Origin: Paractinoplanes durhamensis
GTDB taxonomy: Bacteria; Actinomycetota; Actinomycetes; Mycobacteriales; Micromonosporaceae
Length of the DNA stretch: 64,000 nt
Direction of reading: 5' to 3'
Assembly: GCF_016862175.1 (NCBI RefSeq)
Contig: NZ_BOML01000040.1
Location: 124,001-188,000, forward strand
In this document: in pieces, positions 18,325-27,207 of the stretch
Position numbering within the stretch: position 1 is the first letter of the stretch
How the letters are laid out: each line of letters opens with the position of its first letter
Notes under the pieces: generated by a model
The model's input: the letters and a program-made list of their open reading frames with translations, nothing else
What the model was told of the DNA's origin: nothing
The model's database searches: none
Made by a program: the position numbers and the translations under genes

Positions 18325-19131
18325 GTGGTCGATATCGACGCCGCGATCGGGTACGTGGTCGCACATGGCGACACCGTGGAGCGCGCCCGGCTCTCCTACC
18401 TGCGCACCCAGCAGGCACCGGCGCCGGCCATCGTCGAGCGCATCGCGGCCGGGCAGACCGCGGCCGGCGGCTGGCCCGCCTCCACCGACGGGGTGATCCC
18501 GTCCGTCGACGCCACCTGTTTTCGGCTCAACGAGCTCGATGACCTGGGCGGCCTGCGCGGCGACGTGGTCGACCGCGCGCTGGGCTGGCTGGCCTCTGCA
18601 CAGCGGATGGACGGCACCTGGCAGGAGAACGAGTCGCTCGCCGCCGAGGCGCCGCCCTGGGCGATGCCGGGCGACCCGGAGGCCACCCTGCACCTGACCG
18701 CGCTGGCCGGCTTCTGGTTCACGGTCGCCGAGGTGGAGGTCCACCCGCACCTCGACCAGCCGGCCCGATATGCGAACACTCTCCAGGCCGCGGCCGGCTA
18801 TTTCGTCTCCCAGCTGCGCCCGGACGGCACCTGGCCGTCGTTCCTGGCGGCCGGCTGGCACGCCACCGGCCTGCTGCACGCCCAGCAGTTCTTCTACGAG
18901 TCGGCCCGGGTGCAGCTGGTGCTCGGCGACCGGCTGAACGACATGGCCCCGGCCGATGTGGCCTCGATGGCGGCCGCGCTGTGCCGGGTCAACCTCGGCG
19001 ACGACTGGCTGCTGCAGGAGGCGCGCAAGCGGCTGGCCGCCACCCAGCGCACCGACGGCGGCTGGGACAGCGCGGAGGGCCCGGCCTTCGACGTGAACAC
19101 GACGCTGACGGTGCTGCGCGCCTGCCGTTGA
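18325..19131 (+). CDS. Prenyltransferase/squalene-cyclase-repeat protein
   Basis: About 268 residues with an alpha/alpha-toroid look. Repeats resemble QW motifs of squalene/terpene cyclases: QRMDGTWQ, LRPDGTWPS and QRTDGGWDSAEG. It is much shorter than a true squalene-hopene cyclase, and no DXDD acid motif is visible, so it may bind isoprenoids or be a stand-alone half-barrel. GTG 18325 is chosen because a -10 (TAGCGT) lies seven bases upstream, implying a leaderless mRNA. It follows moeZ as Rv3205c follows in mycobacteria, as far as I recall. Confidence 0.7.
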   Translation: MVDIDAAIGYVVAHGDTVERARLSYLRTQQAPAPAIVERIAAGQTAAGGWPASTDGVIPSVDATCFRLNELDDLGGLRGDVVDRALGWLASAQRMDGTWQENESLAAEAPPWAMPGDPEATLHLTALAGFWFTVAEVEVHPHLDQPARYANTLQAAAGYFVSQLRPDGTWPSFLAAGWHATGLLHAQQFFYESARVQLVLGDRLNDMAPADVASMAAALCRVNLGDDWLLQEARKRLAATQRTDGGWDSAEGPAFDVNTTLTVLRACR

Positions 19132-19138
19132 CAGTCAG

Positions 19139-20386
19139 TCAGCCCCGGGTGTGGCCGTTGCCGGAGACGATGTATTTCGTGGAGGTCAGCTCGGGCAGGC
19201 CCATCGGGCCGCGGGCGTGCAGCTTCTGCGTGCTGATCCCGATCTCGGCGCCGAAGCCGAACTCGCCGCCGTCGGTGAACCGCGTCGACGCGTTGATCAT
19301 CACGGCCGCCGCGTCCACCCGGGCCGCGAACCGCCGGTTGGTGGTGGCCGACTCGCTGACGATCGCCTCGGTGTGCCCGGTGCCGTAGCGGCGGATGTGG
19401 TCGAGCGCGTCGTCCATCGAGTCGACGATCGCCACCGCGATGTCGGCCGACAGGTACTCCCGGCCCCAGTCGTCCTCGGTGGCCGGGACGACGTCGTCGC
19501 TGTAGTTGGCCACCCGCGGGTCGCCGTGCACGGTGACGCCCTTGAGCGCCAGCTCCTCCAGCACCAGCGGCAGGAACGAGTCGGCGATGTCGGCGTGCAC
19601 CAGCAGCGACTCGGCGGTGTTGCAGGTGGACAGTCGCTGGGTCTTCGAGTTGACCGTGACGGCCAGCGCCTTCTCCAGGTCGGCGGACTGATCCACGTAG
19701 ACGTGGCAGTTGCCCACCCCAGTTTCGATCACCGGAACCGTGGACTCCTCGACGACCGTCCGGATCAGGCTGGAGCCGCCGCGCGGGATGAGCACGTCGA
19801 CCAGGCCGCGGGCCCGCATCAGCTCCTTGACCGAGTCGCGGGTGGTGGCGTCGAGCAGCTGAATGGTGTCGGCCGGCAGGCCGGTGTCGGCGACCGCCTT
19901 GCGCAGCACCGCGACGATGGCGGCGTTCGAGCTGAACGCCGAGCCGGAACCCCGCAGCAGCGCCGCGTTCCCCGACTTCAGGCAGATGCCGGCCGCGTCC
20001 GCGGTGACGTTGGGCCGGCCCTCGTAGATGATGCCGACCACGCCGAACGGCACCCGCACCTGGCGCAGCTCGAGCCCGTTGGCCAGGGTCGAACCGCGCA
20101 CCACGTCACCGACCGGGTCGGGCAGCGCGGCGAGCTGGCGCAGCCCGTCGGCCATCGCCTCGACCCGGGCCGGGGTGAGCGTGAGCCGGTCGATCATCGC
20201 CTCGGTCTGGCCGGCGTCGCGCGCATTGTTCACGTCCACCGCGTTCGCGGCCACGATGTCCTCGGCCCGTTCGACCAGGCGGTCGGCCATCAGCAGCAGC
20301 GCCCGGTCCTTCTCGGCCCGGGTGGCGGCGGCCAGATCGATCGAGGCCACACGCGCGTCGGCGGCCTGCTTCAGCACAGTCGTCAT
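19139..20386 (-). CDS. proA: Glutamate-5-semialdehyde dehydrogenase
   Basis: A 415-residue gamma-glutamyl-phosphate reductase, the second step of proline synthesis. It reduces gamma-glutamyl phosphate with NADPH. The catalytic cysteine is Cys255 in [11 protein letters not shown], and [14 protein letters not shown] marks the cofactor side. Length is normal. It lies 12 bp downstream of proB on the same strand, so the two are one operon and may channel the labile intermediate. Confidence 0.97.
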   Translation of the reverse strand: MTTVLKQAADARVASIDLAAATRAEKDRALLLMADRLVERAEDIVAANAVDVNNARDAGQTEAMIDRLTLTPARVEAMADGLRQLAALPDPVGDVVRGSTLANGLELRQVRVPFGVVGIIYEGRPNVTADAAGICLKSGNAALLRGSGSAFSSNAAIVAVLRKAVADTGLPADTIQLLDATTRDSVKELMRARGLVDVLIPRGGSSLIRTVVEESTVPVIETGVGNCHVYVDQSADLEKALAVTVNSKTQRLSTCNTAESLLVHADIADSFLPLVLEELALKGVTVHGDPRVANYSDDVVPATEDDWGREYLSADIAVAIVDSMDDALDHIRRYGTGHTEAIVSESATTNRRFAARVDAAAVMINASTRFTDGGEFGFGAEIGISTQKLHARGPMGLPELTSTKYIVSGNGHTRG

Positions 20387-20398
20387 CCGGAGCTCCCG

Positions 20399-21520
20399 TT
20401 ACAGAAGGACGAGGTCGTCACGATGGACCACCTCACGTTCATAGCCTGGTCCGAGTGCGGCCGCCAACTCGGGGGTGGAACGGCCGAGCAGCGCGGGCAG
20501 CTCGACGGCGTCGTAGTTGACCAGGCCGCGGGCCACCGGCGCGCCGGAGCCGGCATCGACCAGGTCGACCGGGTCGCCGGCCGCGAACGAGCCGTCCACC
20601 GCGGTGATCCCGGCCGGCAGCAGTGACTTGCGCCGGGCCACCACCGCGGTGACCGCGCCCGGGTCGAGGTGCAGCCGGCCGCGCGGCGCGGTGGCGTGGG
20701 CCAGCCAGAACAGTCGAGCGGCCGGGCGGTGCTCAGCCGCCCGGAACAGGGTGCCCACGTCGTCGCCGGTCATCACCGATCCGGCCTGCGGCGCCGAGGT
20801 CAGCACGACCGGGATGCCGAAGCCGGTGGCGATCCGGGCCGCCTCCACCTTGGTCACCATGCCGCCGGTGCCGACCCCGGACTTGCCGGGCGTCGAGACC
20901 TTGACGCCGGCCAGGTCGTCGTCGCCGGTCACATACGGAATCCGGCGGGACGCCGGGTCGGACGGGCTGCCGGTGTAGAGCGCGTCCACGTCGGAGAGCA
21001 GCACCAGCAGGTCGGCGTCGACCAGGGCGGCCACCAGCGCGGCGAGCCGGTCGTTGTCGCCGAACCGGATCTCCTCGGTGGCGACCGTGTCGTTCTCGTT
21101 CACGATCGGCACCGCGCCCAGGTCGAGCAGCTTGCGCAGGGTCCGGTACGCGTTGCGGTAGTGCACCCGCCGGGTCACGTCGTCGACGGTGAGCAGCACC
21201 TGGCCGACGGTCAGGCCGTGCCGGGCGAAACCCGCCGCATACCGTCCGATCAGCAGGCCCTGCCCGACCGAGGCCGCGGCCTGCTGGGTGGCCAGGTCGC
21301 GCGGGCGTCGGCGCAGCCGCAGCGGCGCCAGGCCGGCCGCGATGGCACCGCTGGAGACCAGCACCACCTCGCGCCCGTGGGTGGCCAGGCCGCCGAGCAC
21401 GTCGACGAGGGCATCGACCCGCTGCTCATCCAGGCCGCCGGCCGCCGTGGTCAGGGAGGACGAACCCACCTTGACCACGATGCGGCGCGCACCGGTCACC
21501 ACTTCGCGCACCCGGCCCAT
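20399..21520 (-). CDS. proB: Glutamate 5-kinase
   Basis: A 373-residue kinase that phosphorylates glutamate to start proline synthesis. The amino-acid-kinase domain opens VVKVGSSSLT, with VNENDTVAT and GTGGMVTKV typical of ProB. A C-terminal PUA domain follows, as in E. coli ProB. Feedback inhibition by proline is expected. ATG 21520 leaves only 52 bp to the divergent alkyltransferase-like gene; in-frame extensions upstream run antisense through that gene and are shadows. Confidence 0.96.
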   Translation of the reverse strand: MGRVREVVTGARRIVVKVGSSSLTTAAGGLDEQRVDALVDVLGGLATHGREVVLVSSGAIAAGLAPLRLRRRPRDLATQQAAASVGQGLLIGRYAAGFARHGLTVGQVLLTVDDVTRRVHYRNAYRTLRKLLDLGAVPIVNENDTVATEEIRFGDNDRLAALVAALVDADLLVLLSDVDALYTGSPSDPASRRIPYVTGDDDLAGVKVSTPGKSGVGTGGMVTKVEAARIATGFGIPVVLTSAPQAGSVMTGDDVGTLFRAAEHRPAARLFWLAHATAPRGRLHLDPGAVTAVVARRKSLLPAGITAVDGSFAAGDPVDLVDAGSGAPVARGLVNYDAVELPALLGRSTPELAAALGPGYEREVVHRDDLVLL

Positions 21521-21572
21521 TGTGCTCGGGTGGGTCGCCCGGACCGAGTCGAGATCCCATATCGTGGCCCGG

Positions 21573-21875
21573 GTGACACCGCAGGAGTACGTGGAAGAGG
21601 TGCTTTCACTCGTCGAGCGCATCCCGGCGGGCAAGGTCATGTCGTACGGTGCGGTCGCCGACGCGCTCGCCGAGGTCTCCGGGCGTAACTCGGCCCGGCA
21701 GATCGGCAACATCATGGCTCGCCATGGTGGCGGCGTGCCGTGGCACCGGGTGGTGAACAGCGCCGGACGGATGCCGCCCGGCCACGAGCAGGAGGCCCGG
21801 CAGCGGTTGCTGAGCGAGGGCGTCCCCTTGAAAGGTGATCGTGTGGACGTGTCCCGAGCCCTGTGGATGCCGTGA
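21573..21875 (+). CDS. Alkyltransferase-like (ATL/MGMT-family) DNA-damage protein
   Basis: A 100-residue stand-alone MGMT DNA-binding domain. The alkyl-accepting PCHRV motif is replaced by PWHRV, with Trp57 in the Cys position, the hallmark of alkyltransferase-like proteins that flag O6-alkylguanine for nucleotide excision repair rather than repair it. The Arg finger (GRNSARQIGNIMAR) is kept. GTG 21573 follows a -10 (TATCGT, 21560-21565) by seven bases, so a leaderless transcript is likely; GTG 21564 is an alternative. It matches mycobacterial Rv3204 by position and type. Confidence 0.88.
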   Translation: MTPQEYVEEVLSLVERIPAGKVMSYGAVADALAEVSGRNSARQIGNIMARHGGGVPWHRVVNSAGRMPPGHEQEARQRLLSEGVPLKGDRVDVSRALWMP

Positions 21876-22678
21876 TGGAAACCGGACAGGCGAGTAAGAC
21901 GGCCTACAGCGCGGCCCGCTACCGGGCCGCGCACCAGTTCCTGGAGCTCGGCGCGATCTTCAAGGACCCGCTGGCCCCGCGCATCCTCGGCGCGACCGCG
22001 GAGGAGTTGCAGGCCGACGCGCCCCGCCGGGCGATGCGGATGTTCATCGCGGCCCGGCACCGGTTCGCCGAGGACGCGCTGGCCGCGGCCGTGCGGCGGG
22101 GCGTGCGGACGGTGGTGGTGCTGGGCGCGGGGCTGGACACGTTCGCCTACCGCAACCCGTTCGAGGACGTGCGGGTGATCGAGGTCGACCACCCGGACAC
22201 CCAGGCCTGGAAGCGGGAGCGGCTGGCCGCGACCCACATCGAGGTGCCGCCGGGGGTGTCCTACACCGGCGTCGACTTCGAGAAGGAGTCGCTGGCCGAC
22301 CGGCTGCGGCTGGACGGGCCGGCGTTCTTCGTCTGGCTCGGCGTCGTCCCCTACCTGACCAGGGCGGGTTTCGACGAGACGCTCGGCTTCGTGGCCGGGG
22401 CGCCGGGCAACGAGGTGGTCTTCGACTACGCCCAGTCCCCGGCGAAGATGGCGCCGGAGCGGCGGGCCGCCCTGGAGGCCCGGGCCGCGCGGGTGGCCAA
22501 GATCGGCGAGCCGTGGCTGACCTACTTCGAGCCGGCCGAGATCGCGGCCGACCTGACCGGGCTCGGCTTCAGCGAGATCGAGGACCTCGGGCCGGCCCAG
22601 CTGGCCGCGCACTTCTTCGGCCGCAGCGACGTCCCGGCCGACACGCCGGGCGGGCACGTGCTGCGGGCGGTCAGGTAA
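21875..22678 (+). CDS. PPM1/LCMT-type SAM-dependent methyltransferase
   Basis: A 267-residue methyltransferase of the leucine-carboxyl-methyltransferase/TIGR00027 group. It has VVVLGAGLDTFAYR as the SAM motif, VIEVDHPDTQAWK with the ribose-binding acid, and the family-typical FFVWLGVVPYLT. The group includes O-methyltransferases of polyketides and many uncharacterised actinobacterial paralogues. The ATG overlaps the upstream stop by one base (TGATG), so it is coupled to the ATL gene. It converges on the TetR gene with an 8-bp overlap. Confidence 0.85.
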   Translation: METGQASKTAYSAARYRAAHQFLELGAIFKDPLAPRILGATAEELQADAPRRAMRMFIAARHRFAEDALAAAVRRGVRTVVVLGAGLDTFAYRNPFEDVRVIEVDHPDTQAWKRERLAATHIEVPPGVSYTGVDFEKESLADRLRLDGPAFFVWLGVVPYLTRAGFDETLGFVAGAPGNEVVFDYAQSPAKMAPERRAALEARAARVAKIGEPWLTYFEPAEIAADLTGLGFSEIEDLGPAQLAAHFFGRSDVPADTPGGHVLRAVR

Positions 22679-23354
22679 GCCCGATGAAGGCGGCGGCGCC
22701 GCGCATCTGGAACTCGAAGAAGCCCCGGCGGTCGTCGTCGACCGAGTTCTTGAGCTGGCCGAACAGCTCGGCGCTGACCGCGCCGTTGAGCTGGAAGTAG
22801 GCCGACATCGCGGAGCCGACGAGCCGGGGCGGGACGTTCGGGCCGAACTGCTCGGCGACCGCGGTCAGCTCCTCGACGTAGCGGCCGGTGGGCTCCGGTC
22901 GCGGTTCGATCTCGCCGGCCTGGTAGCCGGCCTGCACGATCGCGGCGATCGCCATGATCACCCGGGTGGCGGGCCCGATCGTGTCCTGCGGCGCCTGATA
23001 GCCGGGGACCGGGCTGCCGTAGATCAGGGCCCACTGGTGCGGGTCGGCGAGCGCCCAATCGCGTACGGCATGGGAAAGCGCGAGAAGCCGATCGGCCTGG
23101 CCCTCGGCCGGTCGGGCCGACGCCGTCTCGGCGGCGGCACCGACCCCGTCGTACGCCTCGATGATCAGCGCCGTGAGCAGGTCGTCCCGGCTCGCGAAGT
23201 AGCGGTAGACGGCGGACGAGGCCATGCCCACGTCCCGGGCGACCGCGCGCAGCGACAGGTTGGCCCCGTCGGTGGCGAGGTGCCGGCGGGCCACCGTCTT
23301 GATCTCTTCGGTCATCTCGGCCCGGACCCGGGCGCGAACTCCTGAGGCGCTCAT
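22671..23354 (-). CDS. TetR/AcrR-family repressor of the adjacent epimerase gene
   Basis: A 227-residue TetR regulator. Its helix-turn-helix is LRAVARDVGMASSAVYRYF, and a TetR_C-type ligand domain follows. ATG 23354 is chosen because longer frames run into the operator region. Two copies of a 13-bp palindrome lie between it and the divergent epimerase gene, making control of both genes likely. The ligand is unknown. Confidence 0.88.
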   Translation of the reverse strand: MSASGVRARVRAEMTEEIKTVARRHLATDGANLSLRAVARDVGMASSAVYRYFASRDDLLTALIIEAYDGVGAAAETASARPAEGQADRLLALSHAVRDWALADPHQWALIYGSPVPGYQAPQDTIGPATRVIMAIAAIVQAGYQAGEIEPRPEPTGRYVEELTAVAEQFGPNVPPRLVGSAMSAYFQLNGAVSAELFGQLKNSVDDDRRGFFEFQMRGAAAFIGLT

Positions 23355-23375
23355 GCGGACCAGTGTGCCATAACG

Positions 23376-23388
23376 AGAGCACTGCTCT
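23376..23388. promoter_or_regulatory. Palindromic TetR operator, copy 1
   Basis: AGAGCACTGCTCT is a perfect 13-bp palindrome around a central C, 22 bp from the TetR start codon. The second copy is centred 53 bp away, about five helical turns, so both lie on one face of the DNA. Confidence 0.7.
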
Positions 23389-23428
23389 TGTATTTCCCGC
23401 AAACGCGTGAGACTGTTGTTCCCAACAG

Positions 23429-23441
23429 AGAGCACTGCTCG
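23429..23441. promoter_or_regulatory. Palindromic TetR operator, copy 2
   Basis: AGAGCACTGCTCG differs from copy 1 only in its last base. It ends 15 bp before the epimerase ATG, next to the ribosome-binding site. A separate small inverted repeat, CTGTTG-TTCC-CAACAG (23413-23428), abuts it. Confidence 0.7.
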
Positions 23442-23456
23442 CTAAGGAGAACAGCT

Positions 23457-24389
23457 ATGTCGAACCACGTCATCATCGGCTCCGGCCCGATCGGCTCCGC
23501 CATCGCTCGGCTCCTCGTCGACCAGGGCGAAAGCGTCCGGATGATCACCCGCAGCGGAAGTGGCCCCGACCTGCCGGGCCTGGAACGGGTCGCCGCGGAC
23601 GCCTCCGACGCCCGCCGGCTGACCGAGCTGTCGGCCGGCGCCGAGACCGTCTACAACTGCGCGAACCCGAAGTACACCGAGTGGGAGCGCCTCTGGTTCC
23701 CGATGAACGACGCGATGATCGCCGCGGCCAAGGCGGCCGGCGCGGTCTACGTGATCACCGGGAACCTCTACGGCTACGGCCCGCAGCCCGGCGGCCGGAT
23801 GACCGAGAACACGCCGCTGGCCGCGGTCGGCCGCAAGGGCAAGGTCCGGATCAAGATGTGGCGCGACGCGCTCGACAGCGGGGTGCGCACGGTCGAGGTG
23901 CGCGGCTCCGACTACGTCGGCGCCGGCGCGATCGGCGTGTTCAGCTCGGTGCTGCTGCCGGCCATCCAAAGCGGGCGTACGGCGTGGGCCCCCGGCAACC
24001 CCGACCTGCCGCACAGCTTCACCTACACCGGCGACATGGCCCGCACCATGGTCACCCTGGCGCGCGACGAGCGGGCTTACGGCAAGGCCTGGCACGCCCC
24101 GACCCAGCCCGCCATCACCATCCGCGAGCTGGCCGACCGCTACACCGCGCTGACCGGCCGGCCCCGGGTGAAGATCCGCAAGATGCCGCGGTTCGTGATG
24201 CGCACCGCCGGCCTGGTCGTCCCGATGGCCCGTGAGCTGGCCGAGATGGACTACCAGTTCTACGCACCGTTCCACCTGGACAGCCGGCTGACCGAGGACA
24301 CCTTCGGCCTCAAGCCCACCGACCTGGCCGTCCCGCTGCGGGAGACCGCCGCCGACGCCCAGAACGTGGCCGCCCGCCGGATGAACTAG
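23457..24389 (+). CDS. NAD(P)-dependent epimerase/reductase-type (extended SDR) protein
   Basis: A 310-residue Rossmann protein. The nucleotide-binding loop is GSGPIGSAIARLL (a GxGxxG variant of the atypical SDRs), and YGYGP stands where the family's Tyr-x-x-x-Lys might be expected, without a clear canonical Lys. It resembles NAD-binding epimerase/dehydratase or NmrA-like proteins; substrate unknown. AAGGAGA precedes ATG 23457. Two TetR operators upstream indicate inducible expression. Its stop lies in a triplicated 18-bp repeat shared with the convergent gene. Confidence 0.8.
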   Translation: MSNHVIIGSGPIGSAIARLLVDQGESVRMITRSGSGPDLPGLERVAADASDARRLTELSAGAETVYNCANPKYTEWERLWFPMNDAMIAAAKAAGAVYVITGNLYGYGPQPGGRMTENTPLAAVGRKGKVRIKMWRDALDSGVRTVEVRGSDYVGAGAIGVFSSVLLPAIQSGRTAWAPGNPDLPHSFTYTGDMARTMVTLARDERAYGKAWHAPTQPAITIRELADRYTALTGRPRVKIRKMPRFVMRTAGLVVPMARELAEMDYQFYAPFHLDSRLTEDTFGLKPTDLAVPLRETAADAQNVAARRMN

Positions 24390-24429
24390 AGAAGCCGGAT
24401 GAACTAGAGAAGCCGGATGAACTAGAGAA
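24376..24429. repeat. Three perfect 18-bp tandem repeats across two convergent stop codons
   Basis: GCCGGATGAACTAGAGAA occurs three times in a row. Each unit contains CTAG, a TAG stop on both strands. The first unit holds the epimerase stop and the third the gamma-glutamyltransferase stop, so the repeat expanded within the junction without harming either protein. Confidence 0.9.
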
Positions 24430-25813
24430 GCAGGCCGACGCCGGCCCGGCGGGGATCACCCGCCGCGCCGGCCTGGCCGACCGCGGTGACCCCGCCGAAG
24501 TAGTGATTGAGGCCGGACCACTGCTCGATCTTCCAGCCGGCCTCGGCCAGCGCCGCCAGCTCGTCACCGGGGTAGCCGCCCTCGGCGTGCACGGTGTCGC
24601 CGACCACGTGGAAGCGCGACCGGCCGATGGCCGTGGCCATGTCGAGGTCGTCGGCCAGCACCCCGAGCAGCGTGTCGATCAGGGCCGTGCGGATCCGCGA
24701 CGCACCGGCCGAGCCGGCCGCCACCGCCAGCCGCCCGTCCGGGTCGATCACCACGAGCGGGCACATGTTGGACGGCATCCGGCCACCCGGCGCGAGGTCG
24801 TCGGTGATCAGCTCACCCTCGCCGAGCATCGAGTTGAGGTTGATGCCCAGCCCGGGCAGCCACACCCCGGAGCCGAGCCCCAGCGTCGTGGTGATCACGC
24901 AGGCGTTCCCCTCGGCATCCACCACCGACACGTTGGTGGTGTCGCCGACCCGCTGCCGCCCCTGGTCGCGCAGCGCCCCGGCCAGCCCGACCGCCCGAGC
25001 GGGCCGGGACAGGTCGGCGGGCAGCGCCCCGATCGTGTCGACCACCCGGTTCAGATCGTGCCGGGCCCGCACCTGGTAGTCGCCGAGGGTGGCCCGATCG
25101 ACGTGCGTCTCGAGCACCGCGTACGCGGCGAGGTCGCGCGGACCGAGTGAACCGCCCGCGCCGCGCACCGCGTCGACGATGACCGGGGCGAAGTCGCCGG
25201 TGTAGAAGATCGACGGGCCGGCCACCGCGAGAGCGTCGAGCGCGGTCGCCAGGCCGGGGTGGAAGAGCAGGTCACCGCCCTGCAGCCGCTTCCCGTTCGG
25301 GGTGTAGATCGCGGCGCCCTCGCCGTAGGCCAGCGCGGGCGCGCACGAGTCGAGCGTGCGGGCGTGCGCCTCCGGGGTCGGCACCCCGGTCTTGGCCAGC
25401 GTCAACGCGGGCGCCACCAGCTCGGCCCAGGGCAACCGCCCCCACCGCCGGTGCACCTCGCCGCAGCCGGCCGGCACCCCGGGCACCGCCGCGCTCGCCC
25501 CGCCGATCGAGTAGACCTGCGGCAGGCCGCCGAAGAACACGTCCACCGAGATCATCGGCCCGGGTTCGGCGTCGCCGTCCAGGCCGGGCGCCGCCACGAA
25601 GAAGTCGAGGCAGGTGACCTCGCCGGTGGCCACCTCGAAGTAGGTGGCGAACCCGCCACCGCCCAGCCCGGTGAAGATCGTCTCGGTCACGCAGGTGGCC
25701 AGGACGGCCGCCACCGCCGCGTCCGCCGCCGTTCCGCCGTCCTGCAGGATCTGCAGGCCGGCCTGTGCGGTCGCCGGGTGGCTGGCAGCGACGCCGGCCG
25801 GAACGCTTTTCAT
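24422..25813 (-). CDS. ggt: Gamma-glutamyltransferase-family protein
   Basis: A 463-residue Ntn-hydrolase that should self-cleave and act on gamma-glutamyl amides such as glutathione analogues. The cleavage/nucleophile motif is GDTTNVSVVDAEGN, with Asn where TTHxS is usual; RMPSNMCP and GSAGASRIRT are the substrate-binding loops. It is shorter than classical GGT (about 560-580) and I see no signal peptide from the chosen ATG, so it may be cytoplasmic. Longer starts up to 25873 exist but read across the promoter of the divergent MFS gene. Confidence 0.82.
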   Translation of the reverse strand: MKSVPAGVAASHPATAQAGLQILQDGGTAADAAVAAVLATCVTETIFTGLGGGGFATYFEVATGEVTCLDFFVAAPGLDGDAEPGPMISVDVFFGGLPQVYSIGGASAAVPGVPAGCGEVHRRWGRLPWAELVAPALTLAKTGVPTPEAHARTLDSCAPALAYGEGAAIYTPNGKRLQGGDLLFHPGLATALDALAVAGPSIFYTGDFAPVIVDAVRGAGGSLGPRDLAAYAVLETHVDRATLGDYQVRARHDLNRVVDTIGALPADLSRPARAVGLAGALRDQGRQRVGDTTNVSVVDAEGNACVITTTLGLGSGVWLPGLGINLNSMLGEGELITDDLAPGGRMPSNMCPLVVIDPDGRLAVAAGSAGASRIRTALIDTLLGVLADDLDMATAIGRSRFHVVGDTVHAEGGYPGDELAALAEAGWKIEQWSGLNHYFGGVTAVGQAGAAGDPRRAGVGLLL

Positions 25814-25862
25814 CTGGCGAAGCGTAGGCGCCGCGGCAAGATCGTGGTTAGCATGCGCGACC

Positions 25863-27191
25863 ATGACGACCACCGGTCCCTCTCCGGAAGTACAACCGGC
25901 CGAGCAGTTGCCTCGCCGCGTGCTGGCCGGTTACTCCCTGGGTTCGCTGGTCACGGGTGCCTTCGGCACCGTGCCGGGTTTGCTCCTGCTGCCCTATCTG
26001 ACCGATACGTTAGGTGTTGCGGCGGGGGTGGCCGGTCTGCTGGTCCTGCTACCGAAGGCCTGGGACGTGCTGGTCAATCCGATCGCCGGCCGGGTCTCCG
26101 ACCGTCGCGGCGACCGGCGTTCCTTCCTGCTGGTCGCCGGCCTGGTGCTCGCCGTGCTGTTCGCGGCCATCTTCGCCGGTCCCGTCGGCAGCGGCGCCGG
26201 GGCCGGCGCCTACGTCGCGATCGCCTTCCTGGCCGCCGCCACCGCCTACGCGTTCTTCCAGGTGCCCTACGTCGCGATGCCGGCCGAGCTGACCGACGGG
26301 TACGCCGAGCGCACCCGCCTGATGACCTGGCGGGTCGCCGTGCTGGCGCTGGCCATCCTGGTCTCCGGGGCGCTGGCCCCGCTCGTCGTCGACCGGACCG
26401 GTGGTGGCCTGGTCGGCCACCGGTGGTCCGGCATCTTCGTCGGTGTCCTGATCGTCCTGGGCACGCTCGGCGTCTACTTCGGCACCCGCTCGGCCGAGAC
26501 CCGCGCCGCCGGCGAATCCGAGCCGAACCTGCGTAGCCAGCTGCGCATCGCCGCCGCCAACCGTCCCTTCCGCGCGCTGCTGCTCTGCTGGATCCTGCAG
26601 GCCGTCGGCATCGGCACGATGCTGGCCGGAGTGCAGTACTTCGCCGACCACGTGGTCGAGACCGACTCCGGCGCCACCTTCCTCTTCGCCGCCTTCGTCG
26701 GCCCGGCGTTGCTGGTCATGCCGTTGTGGAGCCGGGTGGGCGCCCGCTTCGGCAAGCTCCGCTCGCTGATCGCCGGTTCGCTGCTCTTCGCGGCCGGCGC
26801 GCTGATCCTGCTGACCGCCACCACGCTGCCGCCGGTGGCGGTCTATCTGGTGGTGGCCCTGATCGGCTGTGGCTACGCCGGTCAGCAGGTCTTCTCCCTG
26901 TCGATGCTGCCCGACTGCATCGCCTACGACACCGCGCGGACCGGCCGCCGCCAGGCCGGTGTCTTCACCGGGCTGTGGACGGCGGGGGAGACTCTCGGGC
27001 TGGCCCTCGGCCCCGGCATCTACGCCTTGATCCTCCAGCTCTTCGGCTATGTCTCGTCGTCGACCGGGGAGGCCGCCACCCAGGACGGCACCGCCCGGCT
27101 CGGCGTGCTGCTCGGCTTCACCGCGGTGCCCGCCGTGCTGGTCGGCGCCGCGGTCCTGCTGCTGGGCGCCTACCGGGACGTCGAGCGGTAG
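25863..27191 (+). CDS. MFS transporter, GPH (glycoside/cation symporter)-like
   Basis: A 442-residue, 12-segment transporter. LLPKAWDVLVNPIAGRVSDR after the second membrane segment and its two-half layout are typical of MelB/GPH-type symporters and related MFS_1 carriers. The substrate is unknown. A possible -10 (TAGCAT, 25849-25854) lies eight bases before the ATG, giving a very short or absent leader. The divergent gamma-glutamyltransferase starts 50 bp away, so transport of a glutamyl product is possible but speculative. Confidence 0.82.
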   Translation: MTTTGPSPEVQPAEQLPRRVLAGYSLGSLVTGAFGTVPGLLLLPYLTDTLGVAAGVAGLLVLLPKAWDVLVNPIAGRVSDRRGDRRSFLLVAGLVLAVLFAAIFAGPVGSGAGAGAYVAIAFLAAATAYAFFQVPYVAMPAELTDGYAERTRLMTWRVAVLALAILVSGALAPLVVDRTGGGLVGHRWSGIFVGVLIVLGTLGVYFGTRSAETRAAGESEPNLRSQLRIAAANRPFRALLLCWILQAVGIGTMLAGVQYFADHVVETDSGATFLFAAFVGPALLVMPLWSRVGARFGKLRSLIAGSLLFAAGALILLTATTLPPVAVYLVVALIGCGYAGQQVFSLSMLPDCIAYDTARTGRRQAGVFTGLWTAGETLGLALGPGIYALILQLFGYVSSSTGEAATQDGTARLGVLLGFTAVPAVLVGAAVLLLGAYRDVER

Positions 27192-27207
27192 CGACTACCG
27201 TCAACTC

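Noticed and set aside
20399-22657. A 752-codon reading of proB with a 379-residue N-terminal extension
   Set aside because: The extension is antisense to the ATL and methyltransferase genes; ProB homology starts at the ATG at 21520.
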